From an uncultured Lachnospiraceae bacterium (GTDB lineage: Bacteria > Bacillota > Clostridia > Lachnospirales > Lachnospiraceae), in contig CAJUGJ010000022.1 in the NCBI GenBank assembly GCA_910586015.1, positions 1-60,171 on the forward strand: DNA of 60,171 bases. Direction: 5' to 3'. Below, in pieces: positions 18,516 through 28,215 of the stretch (the stretch's first letter is position 1; every line of letters begins with the position of its first letter). The translations under genes and the position numbers were made by a program. The notes under the pieces were generated by a model that was given only the letters and a program-made list of their open reading frames with translations, had not been told where the DNA came from and made no database searches.

Positions 18516-19058
18516 TTATTTATTTTCTAAAGGAATAGATCGAACACAAATCCCGCTGCAAATTCCTTTGACTTCTACATAAACGGTTGCAGTATCCTCA
18601 TTATCTGATCCTTGTACCTGATTTGCTGTTTTTGTCATAACTCCCTTTTGTTCCATATAAAATTGAACATGTTCTGGCACTTGAATTAAAACTCCGCTCA
18701 TAATACTTTCTAATTCTATAACAATTTCCTTTGGTTGATCTATATTTAATTTTAATAAAATGGCACCAAAACATGCCCTTACTGTTATTTTTTCTATATC
18801 CTCTCCTGTCAATTCAATTTTTTTTGCCTCGAAAAAAGCATCATAGTATTTTTCTGAAGAAATATCATTTTGTGTTTCCATCATTTTAGATTTCTTTTTT
18901 CTATAAAAAGAATATACCCCTAACGCTGTCCCTGTTACTAGACAAGCAGATAACGTTTTAACATTCCTTTTATGTCGTTTTTTTCGTTCTTGTCTTTGTA
19001 TTTCTTGCAACTTCTTTTTTTCTTCTTTCGTTTTCTGTAATACTTTTGTTTCTTCCAT
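18516..19058 (-). CDS. Membrane-anchored hypothetical protein
   Basis: 180 residues, not recognised with certainty. A highly basic, coiled N-terminus (residues 1-35) precedes one membrane segment (LSACLVTGTALGVYSFY, about 36-52), then a beta-rich domain with repeats of the type ITVRACFGAILLKL and SGICVRSI. That beta pattern resembles the C-terminal domain of cell-wall stress sensors such as LiaF, which is only an inference. It lies between the lipid kinase (24 bp) and fabV (26 bp) in an apparent operon. Confidence 0.6.
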   Translation of the reverse strand: MEETKVLQKTKEEKKKLQEIQRQERKKRHKRNVKTLSACLVTGTALGVYSFYRKKKSKMMETQNDISSEKYYDAFFEAKKIELTGEDIEKITVRACFGAILLKLNIDQPKEIVIELESIMSGVLIQVPEHVQFYMEQKGVMTKTANQVQGSDNEDTATVYVEVKGICSGICVRSIPLENK

Positions 19059-19082
19059 GAATTATCTTTCCTTTCCCTAATT

Positions 19083-20075
19083 TTAAGATTCCTCTTCCAA
19101 TTCTTCTGTCGGATTAAACTCTTGTGGTAATTGTTCTTGAATCTCTTCTTTTGTTTCTAATTCCTCTAATATATCATTGACTTTTCGGCAGATATAGTGT
19201 ACTGCCCTTTGGTAAATTATAATCTCGGCATCTGGAATATTTCCACCATCTTCTCCATCTAATGACCAAGGTAAATCCTCTAAAGAAGTAATATGTACTT
19301 TTGAAACTCTAGCATAGTGGATATAGCGATTATTTAAACTATTACTCAACAATTCATAGATAATTCCATTTAATTCCAATAAGTTTTTTGGCATTTTAAT
19401 TAAGAGCATTTCAAATAACCCATCATCAAACATTACATCTTTTCCTGTTAGTCCACGAAAACCCCCTATTGAATCTGAATTTGCTAATATTCCGAGAATA
19501 AATTTTCCCTCTACCACTTCATTATCATACTCTGCACGAACCTCATAAGGACGAACTCCTGCTAATTTAGTAATACCACTTAAAAGATAAGCCGCTCGCC
19601 CAAGTACATTTTTCATATTTTGGGATGTTTCATAGGAAACATCTGAAAACAGTCCAAATGCTGCTGTATAGGTAAAATACGTACCATTAATTGAACCGAT
19701 ATCACATTGAAAAACTTCCCCTGTTGCTGCAAGTTCAGCAGCAGCAAGTATATTTTTAGGGATTTTTAGACTATATCCAAAGTCGTTTGTTGTGCCCGCG
19801 GGAATATAGCCAATCGGAATTTGCTTTCCACATATCATCATTCCTCCTGCTACTTCATTTAATGTTCCATCCCCGCCTGCACAGACAATGCGTTCACACC
19901 ATTCTTTTTGGACATACTCCATTGCACATTGACGTGCATCCATTCGACATTTTGTTGGATAAATCATAATTTCATAGCCTGTATTTGAAAAGATTTCAAT
20001 AATATCTGATAGCTTTGATTTGATTTTTCCAGTTCCCGCATTTGGATTGTAAATAAATAATAGTCTTTCTTTCAT
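19083..20075 (-). CDS. Diacylglycerol / lipid kinase (DagK, YegS-like)
   Basis: 330 residues. The signature CAGGDGTLNEVAGG (around 80-93) and the opening LLFIYNPNAGTGK place it in the diacylglycerol kinase catalytic family; in Firmicutes such enzymes recycle diacylglycerol released by lipoteichoic acid synthesis. It has no membrane helix, as expected for a peripheral enzyme. The C-terminus is unusually acidic (ELETKEEIQEQLPQEF...), an extension beyond the family core. It leads an apparent operon that includes the membrane protein and fabV. Confidence 0.88.
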   Translation of the reverse strand: MKERLLFIYNPNAGTGKIKSKLSDIIEIFSNTGYEIMIYPTKCRMDARQCAMEYVQKEWCERIVCAGGDGTLNEVAGGMMICGKQIPIGYIPAGTTNDFGYSLKIPKNILAAAELAATGEVFQCDIGSINGTYFTYTAAFGLFSDVSYETSQNMKNVLGRAAYLLSGITKLAGVRPYEVRAEYDNEVVEGKFILGILANSDSIGGFRGLTGKDVMFDDGLFEMLLIKMPKNLLELNGIIYELLSNSLNNRYIHYARVSKVHITSLEDLPWSLDGEDGGNIPDAEIIIYQRAVHYICRKVNDILEELETKEEIQEQLPQEFNPTEELEEES

Positions 20076-20104
20076 TTTGACCTCAATTCCAGCATTATGT
20101 CCGT

Positions 20105-20305
20105 TTACTTTTGCTCTTTTACTTCTTTTAAATCTTTCCTTCGCTTTGTTACCATTCCACCAATTCGCCCGGTTTCTTTTGCAGAAAGTGCTCCCCAGCC
20201 GTCTTTCATTACTTTATCAAACAATCCTAATTCCTTTGCAATTTCATACTTTGTCATTTCCTCTGGTTTTACTTTAGAAAAATCAATCTTTTTTTTCGTC
20301 TTCAT
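20105..20305 (-). CDS. Small acid-soluble spore protein, alpha/beta type
   Basis: 66 residues. It shows the alpha/beta SASP pattern: KYEIAKELGL (with the E-I-A sequence cut by the germination protease GPR) and ETGRIGGMVTKRR, which matches the DNA-binding helix region. The middle (FDKVMKDGWGALSA) resembles SspF-like variants. These proteins coat spore DNA in the A-form and protect it. AAGGAG lies upstream. This is the clearest sign in the window that the organism makes spores. No obvious sigma-G promoter was found. Confidence 0.8.
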   Translation of the reverse strand: MKTKKKIDFSKVKPEEMTKYEIAKELGLFDKVMKDGWGALSAKETGRIGGMVTKRRKDLKEVKEQK

Positions 20306-20423
20306 TTTGCTGCACTCCTTTCCATTCTGTTCAAAAGTGTAGCCGAAATTTCAGACTTTAATCATCTAGTTTCTATTTTACTACAAAAAATATTATGTTA
20401 AAAGTGTTTTTATTATTTTTTTA

Positions 20424-23400
20424 CTATATAGATATTGTTTTTCCTAAAGAAAAGGAATAGATAAGCTTTTCTTTAATTGGCTTTTTTAACAGACGATTTA
20501 ATGCTTTTGCATATTGAGTAAGCTGTCCTCCATATCTCTTTTGAAAAAAGTCGGTTTCTGATTCCTCTTTTGGAACATAATCTGTTTTATAGTCTACTAA
20601 AACAATTTGTTCATCCTCTTCAAAATAGGCATCAATAATTCCCTGAATTAATAAAATTGCATCTCCTTCATATTCTGCCTTTACTTCACAAGCAGGAAGT
20701 CCTAGTACAAACTGACATTCTCTATGTAACTTTTTTTGTTTTGCTGCTTCGCTCATTCTACTAGCTAAAGAAGAAGATAAAAATTTAGCGATCTGTGGTT
20801 TAGAAACTGCTTCTATCTCTTCTTGGGTCAATTTCTTTTCCAGTTGTATTCTTAAAAGTTCTTTTTCTACAATGGAACTATAGCTATCTTTTAACTGTTT
20901 ATTTTGTAAAACCCGATAATCTATACACTCTAAAAACCGATGATAAATCGTTCCTCTATCTGTAGGTTTTGAACCCGGTTTTCCCTCTAAAAAGGCAGGA
21001 ATCATTGGTTCAAACTCTTCTGGTATAACACTTTGAAATTGTTCCATCTCTTCTTCCTTTAAATCTCCTCTTCTCAACTCAGATACCGATGTTTTTATTG
21101 GAAGGATAGCTTCTTTTTCAAATGGATATTCATAAGATAATACGTTTAGAAACTGTTCTTGAAGTTGTTTTTGTTCCAAAATTCCATCCTTGGTAAAAAG
21201 TTTTTGTTTTAACAATTCTTCTTTCCATACTTTCTTTGCTTCTTCTAATACTAAATCTTCTTTTGTCAAAGTTTGAATCAAAATTTCATCGATTCCAACA
21301 CAGGCAGGACCAACAAAATCCAAATAGCTTGAAGCACTGGAAAGAGTAGAGAAAAAAAGCTTTCTATCCTTTGTCTTTTCGCTTTCCTCCCACTTTTTTA
21401 ATACTTCTTTCGGTCTTTTTATCAATCCTGTTAAGATTAGTTTTTCCTTTGCTCTTGTCATTGCTACATATAAAATTCGTTGTTCTTCTGACAAGTTTTC
21501 CATACTTCCCTTTTGTTGTAGAACCCTTTTTAGTAAAGTTGGTGTTCTAGTACGCTGTTTATAGTCAATATATTCTGGTCCAATTCCATAGTCTGGATGT
21601 AAAATCAACTTTGCTCTTGCATCACTTTGATTAAATTTCTTCCCCATTCCACATACAAAAACTACTGGAAATTCTAATCCTTTACTTTTATGAATACTCA
21701 TAATACGAATGGCATTTTCCTGACCTGCCGTCATTCCTGCCTCTCCATAGTCAATCTGATATTCTATCAGACGTCCAATGTAACGAATAAATTGGAAAAG
21801 TCCATGATAACTCGTTGCTTCAAAGGTTTTTGCACGTTTTAATAGCATATCCAAATTTTGTTTTCTCTGTTCCCCGCCCGGCATGGCAATCACATAATAA
21901 TAATATCCTGTCTGATCAAAAATTTTATGTAACAATGCAGTAACTGGAAGTCGGAATGCCTCTTTACGAAGCTCTAAAAATAATTTTAAAAATTCAGAGA
22001 GTTTTTGAACCAATTCCTTATTTATTCCCGATTCTATATAGGCTTTTAATGCTTCATATAAACAAACGGTTCGCTTTGGAGCACGTATTTGTGCAAGTTC
22101 TTCGCTGGTAAGTCCTACGATTGGAGAATATAAAACTGCTACAAATGGAATATCCTGTTTGGGATTATCTAAAATTTTAAGCATATTCAACATGGTTGTT
22201 ACTTCTGGGGTTTTAAAATATCCCGTCTGCGTTTCAGCATGAGCTGGAATTTTTTGTGACCCTAATACTTCTACAAACGTTTCTGCCCATCCTGTCATTG
22301 TTCGAAGCAAAATAACAATATCCCTATATTCGCAGCGTCTGACTTCATTTCCATTTGAAAGAAGTAATCCTGTATTGGGATCTGTTAATTCTCTAATTCG
22401 TTTCACTGCTACTAATGCCTCTAACTCCCGTTTATTATATTCTTCTATCTGTTTTCTTTCTTTTCTGCTTTTTGGCTCATCTTCTTGAATTAGCTCTTCA
22501 TCATCTGCATCCATTAAAATTAATTCTGGTCGAAACTCCGTTTCTCCTGTTAATTTTTCCTGTAATTGTTCCGATGATGGATACGATGCTCCCAAATGAA
22601 GTGCTGCTTCTTCATTATATTCAATACCTCCAAAATTTTTCTGCATAATTCGTTCAAAAATTCGATTAATACCAAATAGAACTTGTCCCCTGCTTCTAAA
22701 ATTGTTGTGTAGATCTATTTTTTGATATTGACTATCTTTTGTTGTATAAGAATCATATTTTTCCATAAATAATTCTGGTCGTGCCAGACGAAACTTATAA
22801 ATGCTTTGTTTTACATCTCCCACCATAAAAATATTTGGCTGTTTGTCTAAAATTCTAGAAATACTATTTAAAATAGTTTCTTGAACTAAATTACTATCCT
22901 GATATTCGTCAATTAAAATTTCTTTATATTGTATACTTAATTCTCTTGCCGCCGCTGTTGGAACTGCCTTCCCCTCTTTTTGCTCTGTTAAAATTTTTAA
23001 GGCAAAATGTTCCATATCCCCAAAATCTAATATGTTTTTTTCCTCTTTACATTTAGAAAAACGTTCCGAAAATTTTTCAGTCAATCGAATTAAAACTTTC
23101 ACTGAACTAGATGCCTGTTTTAAGTCTTCAAGCATCTCTTCTGGTTCTTGAAAGAAAAATTTCTTTTTTATATCAAGTAATTGTTCTTTTATTAAATCTC
23201 TCATTGCTTTTACTTGCTCTCTCTTTTCTAACAGTACTCCCTCATCCTTTTTTCTGGAAAGTACAGAAAAGGAAAGAGCTTTCATCTCTTCAAATAGTTC
23301 TGTATAGGTGGTTTTTTCTAATAACCTTTGAAGTAAAATTCCATCTAGTGCTAAGGCCTCTTCATACATCCAAGGACCGTTTGGTTCTAAACAAATAGTT

Positions 23401-24101
23401 CTTGCCCGCTCATTAATTTGTTTTATATCTGTAAGTACCATAATAAGATAGGAAAATAATTCTTTCATCCATGGCATTTTTTCTAATTCTTCTATACTTT
23501 CTGCATCAAATGCCGCTGCTGCCTGTCTAAACCAATCCTTTTGCCAAGGATAACTCATGGAAAATTCAAATAACCGCCTTACATACTCCTCTAAAACTTC
23601 ATCCGTACGTGCTCCTGAATAACACTCTACAAATTCTAAAAAGTCTTCATTTTCCTGTTCATATTCTTCCTCTAATACTTCTGACATTACATCGGATTTT
23701 AATAAGGTAAGCTCTGCTTCATCTGCAATACGAAAGGAGGGATCTAAATCAATACAATGAAAATAATTTCGAATAACAAATAAACAAAAGCTGTCTATTG
23801 TCATAATCTGAGCATTATGTAGCAGAGATTGTTGTTGTTGTAAATGTGTATTGGATGGTTCTATTAGTAAGAGTTTTTCAATCGCATTTCCTATTCGTTC
23901 TTTCATTTCAGAAGCAGCTGCCTTTGTAAATGTTACCACTAAAAGTTCATCAATATTACAAGGAGAAACTCCTTTACTAATTCGCTCAATAATTCTCTCT
24001 ACTAAGGTTGCCGTTTTCCCAGAACCAGCTGCAGCAGAAACTAGAAGATTTCGATCTCTTAACTCAATTACTTTCCTCTGTTCTTTTGTCCATTGTACCA
24101 T
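20424..24101 (-). CDS. addA: Helicase-exonuclease AddAB, subunit AddA
   Basis: 1225 residues, normal length. AddA is a UvrD-like 3'-5' helicase with a C-terminal RecB-type nuclease and processes double-strand breaks. Walker A is AAGSGKT (24-30); other helicase motifs include the DEYQDSN (motif II) and VGDVKQSIYKFRLARPELF segments, and SIHKSKGLEFPVVF. The nuclease site reads VLVDYKTDYV near residue 1170. Its start overlaps the end of addB by 38 bp. Confidence 0.97.
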   Translation of the reverse strand: MVQWTKEQRKVIELRDRNLLVSAAAGSGKTATLVERIIERISKGVSPCNIDELLVVTFTKAAASEMKERIGNAIEKLLLIEPSNTHLQQQQSLLHNAQIMTIDSFCLFVIRNYFHCIDLDPSFRIADEAELTLLKSDVMSEVLEEEYEQENEDFLEFVECYSGARTDEVLEEYVRRLFEFSMSYPWQKDWFRQAAAAFDAESIEELEKMPWMKELFSYLIMVLTDIKQINERARTICLEPNGPWMYEEALALDGILLQRLLEKTTYTELFEEMKALSFSVLSRKKDEGVLLEKREQVKAMRDLIKEQLLDIKKKFFFQEPEEMLEDLKQASSSVKVLIRLTEKFSERFSKCKEEKNILDFGDMEHFALKILTEQKEGKAVPTAAARELSIQYKEILIDEYQDSNLVQETILNSISRILDKQPNIFMVGDVKQSIYKFRLARPELFMEKYDSYTTKDSQYQKIDLHNNFRSRGQVLFGINRIFERIMQKNFGGIEYNEEAALHLGASYPSSEQLQEKLTGETEFRPELILMDADDEELIQEDEPKSRKERKQIEEYNKRELEALVAVKRIRELTDPNTGLLLSNGNEVRRCEYRDIVILLRTMTGWAETFVEVLGSQKIPAHAETQTGYFKTPEVTTMLNMLKILDNPKQDIPFVAVLYSPIVGLTSEELAQIRAPKRTVCLYEALKAYIESGINKELVQKLSEFLKLFLELRKEAFRLPVTALLHKIFDQTGYYYYVIAMPGGEQRKQNLDMLLKRAKTFEATSYHGLFQFIRYIGRLIEYQIDYGEAGMTAGQENAIRIMSIHKSKGLEFPVVFVCGMGKKFNQSDARAKLILHPDYGIGPEYIDYKQRTRTPTLLKRVLQQKGSMENLSEEQRILYVAMTRAKEKLILTGLIKRPKEVLKKWEESEKTKDRKLFFSTLSSASSYLDFVGPACVGIDEILIQTLTKEDLVLEEAKKVWKEELLKQKLFTKDGILEQKQLQEQFLNVLSYEYPFEKEAILPIKTSVSELRRGDLKEEEMEQFQSVIPEEFEPMIPAFLEGKPGSKPTDRGTIYHRFLECIDYRVLQNKQLKDSYSSIVEKELLRIQLEKKLTQEEIEAVSKPQIAKFLSSSLASRMSEAAKQKKLHRECQFVLGLPACEVKAEYEGDAILLIQGIIDAYFEEDEQIVLVDYKTDYVPKEESETDFFQKRYGGQLTQYAKALNRLLKKPIKEKLIYSFSLGKTISI

Positions 24102-27100
24102 TTTGTTCTCCTCCCTCCTTATGATTTCTCTCCTCTATCTTTTTCCAAACTTCGTCCTTTGAAAGTTCTTCAAATCTGCGATATTCACATCCTTCTAGTT
24201 TAAGATCAAACCCACAGGCAGAAGCGTAAGGACAATATCCACAAGCATTTTTTTCTTTTTGTTTATAAGGATTTAGAGCAGTTGTTCCATTCATAATTTC
24301 CTGTCCAAACTGTAACATGGAATCTTCTACAAATTTCAATAATTCATAAAATCGTTTTTCTGATACAACATTTGATCGTTTTGAAAGTTCCCCGGTCTTT
24401 GTAGTTTCGATTGGAAGGACTTGTGACTTAATTAAAGGGCGTAATCCTCCATCTTCTGCTAAGAACTCAGTATCCATAGAAGTAATAATGGGAACTTCTT
24501 TGCTTGCTAATCCGTCCATTACTAATTTTTGCTTAATATCTTCCTCTACATGATGAGATCTCTCCACAATTGGATCAGAAATATGATAGTAAAATACTCC
24601 AGCAGGTACAATCTTTTTTTCTGGATGTTCTTCAGAAAGTTTTCTCATTCCAGCACTTAAATAAACTCCAAGTTGCAATTCTAATCCATAATATAAACTG
24701 TTTAAATCAAATGTAGTGCTACCAGACTTATAATCTACAACTCGCACATAAATCGTTCCATCTTTTTCATATAGGTCTAGTCGGTCAATTCTTCCTCTTA
24801 AATTTAAGTACTTATCTGCATAAGAAAAGGCATATTCATACGCATCTGGTTCAAAATATCCGGCAGATACCTGTCCGTGTACTACCGTTAATGTTCGATT
24901 TAAAACCCTCTCTAACCGTTTGATTAGATAGGCGTTTCGGCTGCTGCTTGTCAAGATCCCATTTCCATAATCCTCACATGCTTCTTGTACACATTCCTTC
25001 CCAAATTGTTTGATTTCCTCATTGGTTATATTTCTCCAAGTTCGATCATGTTCCTTTAATTTACCTGAAAATCTTTCTAACGCCATATGATAGAGCGTTC
25101 CAATATCAGGAAGTGCAACCTTATATTCTGGTCGTTCCTCTAACCCAAGACCATATGCTAAAAAATGAGAAAATGCACATGCTGCATAGTTTTCCATTCT
25201 TGTCACACTTCCAAGTAAAGTTGCTCCATATAACTGTGAAGCAGCCTTTTTTGAAATCCCACTCTCTTTTCTCTGATAAAAGGCTGCTTCACAAAGTTTA
25301 TAGAGTTTCTTTTCATTTCCCAATTCATTTTGTCTATATAAATGAAATAATGCTTGAAATTCCTCTGTCTCCTTTTCTCCATCATAATTTCTAAGACAAT
25401 TTGCTAAATAGGTCTGTCCTTTATCTGTTCCCAATAATGCAAGTAAAGAAGCCTCTGTTCCTTTTGTTTGTATTTTTGAAAAGGAATATCGTTCCACGAA
25501 AGAAATTGAAAGTTTTGGGAAAAGACTTAACACTCTTCCAATTAAATAAGAAGGTTTTGCTGTCTTTCCGTCAGGATCTAAACGAATAAATGATAAATAT
25601 AATCGTTCTTGTGGTTTTGTTAGGTTTAAGTATAAATAAAATTCAGTTGTATAAGAAACTTGTCGTTTGGTTGGAGCAAGCTCTACATCTTGTTCTAAAA
25701 GTAACTGTCTATCTGCATCCGATAAGATTCCTCCTCCGGGAATTACCTTTGGTACAAGCCCTTCATTAACCCCTAAGAAAAATAATGCCTTAATATCTTT
25801 TAAACGAGTTCGTTCAATATCTCCAACTACTACCTGATCTGTTCCGGGTGGGATTAATCCCACTTTTGCCTCTGTTAAACCAGTTTCCAAAATTGCACGA
25901 AACTCTGTAAGTGGCAGGATATCATCTCCTAATAATTCTGCCATTCGATCAAACAATTCTAATACAAGACGATAGATCTGTTCATATTCTCTTGCTTCCT
26001 GTCTGTCCGTAAAATCTTCACTTTCCTTTAATTCTGCTGCAATGGAAAGCAACTTTTCCTCTATTTGATAGGTTCGCAGAAATTCAAATAGTGCTGTTAG
26101 ACATTCCTTTACTGTACTTTTTTTTGAGAGAACCTGATCGAGTGGCTCTATCATATTTAAAAATTTTTCTCTCAGTTCATTGATCTTTTTTAAATCCAAT
26201 TCATAAGCCGATCTATATTTTCGTTTCCACTCTTTCTGATATCGACTCTTTCCTCGAATCCCAAGTGCTTTTACATACCACTCAAACAAATCAATCTCAT
26301 CATTATCCCAATCTAAAAGTCCTGTTTTTAACATACGAAAAACAGATTCATATGTATACTTATGTTCCATGACATCTAACACTGCTCTTAACAGTTCTGA
26401 AAATGGATTTGATAAAATATCCCTTTTATAATCAATAAAACAGGGTATCTTCGCTTTTTCCATTTCTTCCTGTAATAATTCTGCATATCCTGCAATATCC
26501 TCTGTAATAACTGCAATATCCAAATAACGGTATTTTTCTTTTCGAATCAATATCTGAATTTCTAATATGATTCTTGCAACTTCTTCTTCTCTATTTTTTG
26601 CTTCAAAAATCTGAATTCCCTTTGGTTTTTTTTCATATATTGCTGGTTGATATCGAAATAAATGTTTTTCTAAAAAAGCTAACTCTGGATAATTATGATA
26701 TCGATATGAAATTTTATCATCAATCATCTGAAAAGATATTGTTTGATTTTCTTGTTGTGCAGCTTCTGTTAATCTTTTAATTGTCTGTGAACTTAAATAA
26801 AATAATTCATGTTCTTTTAAAGCACGACCACAAAAAATAGGATCTATTGTTACAGTAACATAAATATCTTCTGCCTTGCGAAGTAATGTATGAAGTAGTT
26901 TATATTGAGAAGGTGTAAATCCTGTAAAACCGTCTAAACAGATTACACTTTTTTGAAGAAAAAGGGATTGCTCTGAAATTTCACTTAAAACATCTAAAAT
27001 TTCTTCTGTTGTAATATATTTTTCTTGTAAAAACTCTTGAAATCCCTCATAAATCGTTCGAATATCTCGAAGTTTTCGATTTAATTGTGGTTTGTTCTTG

Positions 27101-27537
27101 GTACGCTCTAAAATCTGATCTAATTTTTCAGAATTAATACTATATTGAAATAATTCTGAAATCATAGATTTCATTTCATCAACAAAACCCTGTCTTCCAA
27201 CATTTGGTGCAAACATCTCTAACTCATGCTTCTTTTTTAATAGAACTTTTTTAATAATCATACTTTTTCCGGAGTCCTCTAAAATAACACGTTTTGTTCC
27301 TCCTAATTCTTCAAACACTCTCCATGCCAGACGTAAAAAACTTAAAACATCAATATTTAAAATACCTCCGTCTGGATGTACCATTACTAAATCTTTTTGG
27401 GTTTGAAGTGTAAACTGTTCTGGTACAATCACCAAAAAGTTTTTTTCTTTCTGTATTTGTGCCTGTTCGACTGTGTTTTGGTATAATTGATAGGTTTTTC
27501 CAGAGCCTGACGAGCCCAAAATAAAATGTAATCCCAT
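24064..27537 (-). CDS. addB: Helicase-exonuclease AddAB, subunit AddB
   Basis: 1157 residues, normal length. An N-terminal Walker A is seen as GSSGSGKT (8-15), followed by inactive helicase repeats and a C-terminal nuclease domain with VVDYKSGSTTF. The iron-sulfur staple that closes the nuclease domain is present: one cysteine near ENYAACAFSHFL and the cluster CGYCPYASACGF. It leads the addBA operon and has GGAGGG upstream. It is divergent from the gene at 27647. Confidence 0.97.
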   Translation of the reverse strand: MGLHFILGSSGSGKTYQLYQNTVEQAQIQKEKNFLVIVPEQFTLQTQKDLVMVHPDGGILNIDVLSFLRLAWRVFEELGGTKRVILEDSGKSMIIKKVLLKKKHELEMFAPNVGRQGFVDEMKSMISELFQYSINSEKLDQILERTKNKPQLNRKLRDIRTIYEGFQEFLQEKYITTEEILDVLSEISEQSLFLQKSVICLDGFTGFTPSQYKLLHTLLRKAEDIYVTVTIDPIFCGRALKEHELFYLSSQTIKRLTEAAQQENQTISFQMIDDKISYRYHNYPELAFLEKHLFRYQPAIYEKKPKGIQIFEAKNREEEVARIILEIQILIRKEKYRYLDIAVITEDIAGYAELLQEEMEKAKIPCFIDYKRDILSNPFSELLRAVLDVMEHKYTYESVFRMLKTGLLDWDNDEIDLFEWYVKALGIRGKSRYQKEWKRKYRSAYELDLKKINELREKFLNMIEPLDQVLSKKSTVKECLTALFEFLRTYQIEEKLLSIAAELKESEDFTDRQEAREYEQIYRLVLELFDRMAELLGDDILPLTEFRAILETGLTEAKVGLIPPGTDQVVVGDIERTRLKDIKALFFLGVNEGLVPKVIPGGGILSDADRQLLLEQDVELAPTKRQVSYTTEFYLYLNLTKPQERLYLSFIRLDPDGKTAKPSYLIGRVLSLFPKLSISFVERYSFSKIQTKGTEASLLALLGTDKGQTYLANCLRNYDGEKETEEFQALFHLYRQNELGNEKKLYKLCEAAFYQRKESGISKKAASQLYGATLLGSVTRMENYAACAFSHFLAYGLGLEERPEYKVALPDIGTLYHMALERFSGKLKEHDRTWRNITNEEIKQFGKECVQEACEDYGNGILTSSSRNAYLIKRLERVLNRTLTVVHGQVSAGYFEPDAYEYAFSYADKYLNLRGRIDRLDLYEKDGTIYVRVVDYKSGSTTFDLNSLYYGLELQLGVYLSAGMRKLSEEHPEKKIVPAGVFYYHISDPIVERSHHVEEDIKQKLVMDGLASKEVPIITSMDTEFLAEDGGLRPLIKSQVLPIETTKTGELSKRSNVVSEKRFYELLKFVEDSMLQFGQEIMNGTTALNPYKQKEKNACGYCPYASACGFDLKLEGCEYRRFEELSKDEVWKKIEERNHKEGGEQNGTMDKRTEESN

Positions 27538-27601
27538 TTGCTTTCCCTCCTTGTCTTATCTTTTTCCTATCCTTTGTCAATTCCAAACGTATATTTTCTA
27601 G

Positions 27602-27639
27602 CTTCCCTGCATAAATTGTAGCAAATGCAGCTAGGGAGG
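27602..27639 (+). promoter_or_regulatory. 5' UTR hairpin masking the ribosome binding site
   Basis: CTTCCCTGCAT (27602-27612) can pair with ATGCA (27625-27629) and then, past a GCTA bulge, with GGGAGG (27634-27639). GGGAGG is the Shine-Dalgarno of the gene starting at 27647. The fold would reduce translation unless opened. Confidence 0.4.
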
Positions 27640-27646
27640 TTTTGTT

Positions 27647-28099
27647 ATGTCAAATACCAAAATTGTTGTTTTAAAGCGAAAACAGCTCTTATATACTGGT
27701 ATTATTATTATCGCAGGCATTGTATGTATCCTATGTATGATTCTATTTGTCTCTAAAAAAGATGACAATGATGAATCATCTCCTTTTTTAGCTCCACAAG
27801 ACGAAGCCCGCTATCAAGCTGGTATATATACTTCTGTCATTTCTCTTGGCGATACCCTTTTAAATTTAGAGCTAATTGTTAATTCCAACCAAATCACTTC
27901 TGTTCAGATTGAAAATTTAGATGAAAGTATTGCTACTATGTATCCGTTAATTAAACCTGCACTTAATTCGATTGCAGAACAACTAATTGCTGGCACAGAT
28001 CCTTCTGAGGTTACTTTGTCAGATGATAGTAAATATACTCAAACACTGCTTTTAAATGCAATCAATACTACTTTAAAAAAAGCATTGTTAGAAGAATAA
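27647..28099 (+). CDS. Membrane-anchored small protein, FMN-binding-domain-like
   Basis: 150 residues. One membrane segment (about residues 14-34) follows a basic N-terminus, giving an extracytoplasmic C-terminal domain. The pattern of the domain (AGIYTSVISLGDTLLNLELIV..ITSVQIENLDES...AEQLIAGTDPSEV...LLLNAINTTLKKAL) resembles the FMN-bind domain, where FMN is usually attached to a Thr in a SGAT motif; that motif is absent here, so flavin attachment is unlikely. Function unknown. It is a single plus-strand gene ended by the hairpin at 28143. Confidence 0.6.
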   Translation: MSNTKIVVLKRKQLLYTGIIIIAGIVCILCMILFVSKKDDNDESSPFLAPQDEARYQAGIYTSVISLGDTLLNLELIVNSNQITSVQIENLDESIATMYPLIKPALNSIAEQLIAGTDPSEVTLSDDSKYTQTLLLNAINTTLKKALLEE

Positions 28100-28142
28100 T
28101 TCTACATAAATTGTTTTGCCTTCTGCTGCTAAAAACAAAAAA

Positions 28143-28189
28143 AGAGAAAAGACGGTACGGAAAACATTTTTTCTGTCCGTCTTTTCTCT
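28143..28189. terminator. Bidirectional terminator
   Basis: A 13-bp outer stem (28143-28155 with 28177-28189) continues inward with TACGGAAAA pairing imperfectly with TTTTCTGT. It lies between convergent genes. The minus-strand exit, after the LCP gene, has a long T-run; the plus-strand exit has TTTT. Confidence 0.85.
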
Positions 28190-28215
28190 CCTTTTACGGC
28201 AGTCTGTTTCCATAT

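Noticed and set aside
27350..27586. Separate small gene overlapping the addB start
   Set aside because: It is a shadow frame within addB and its upstream region, with no family features.
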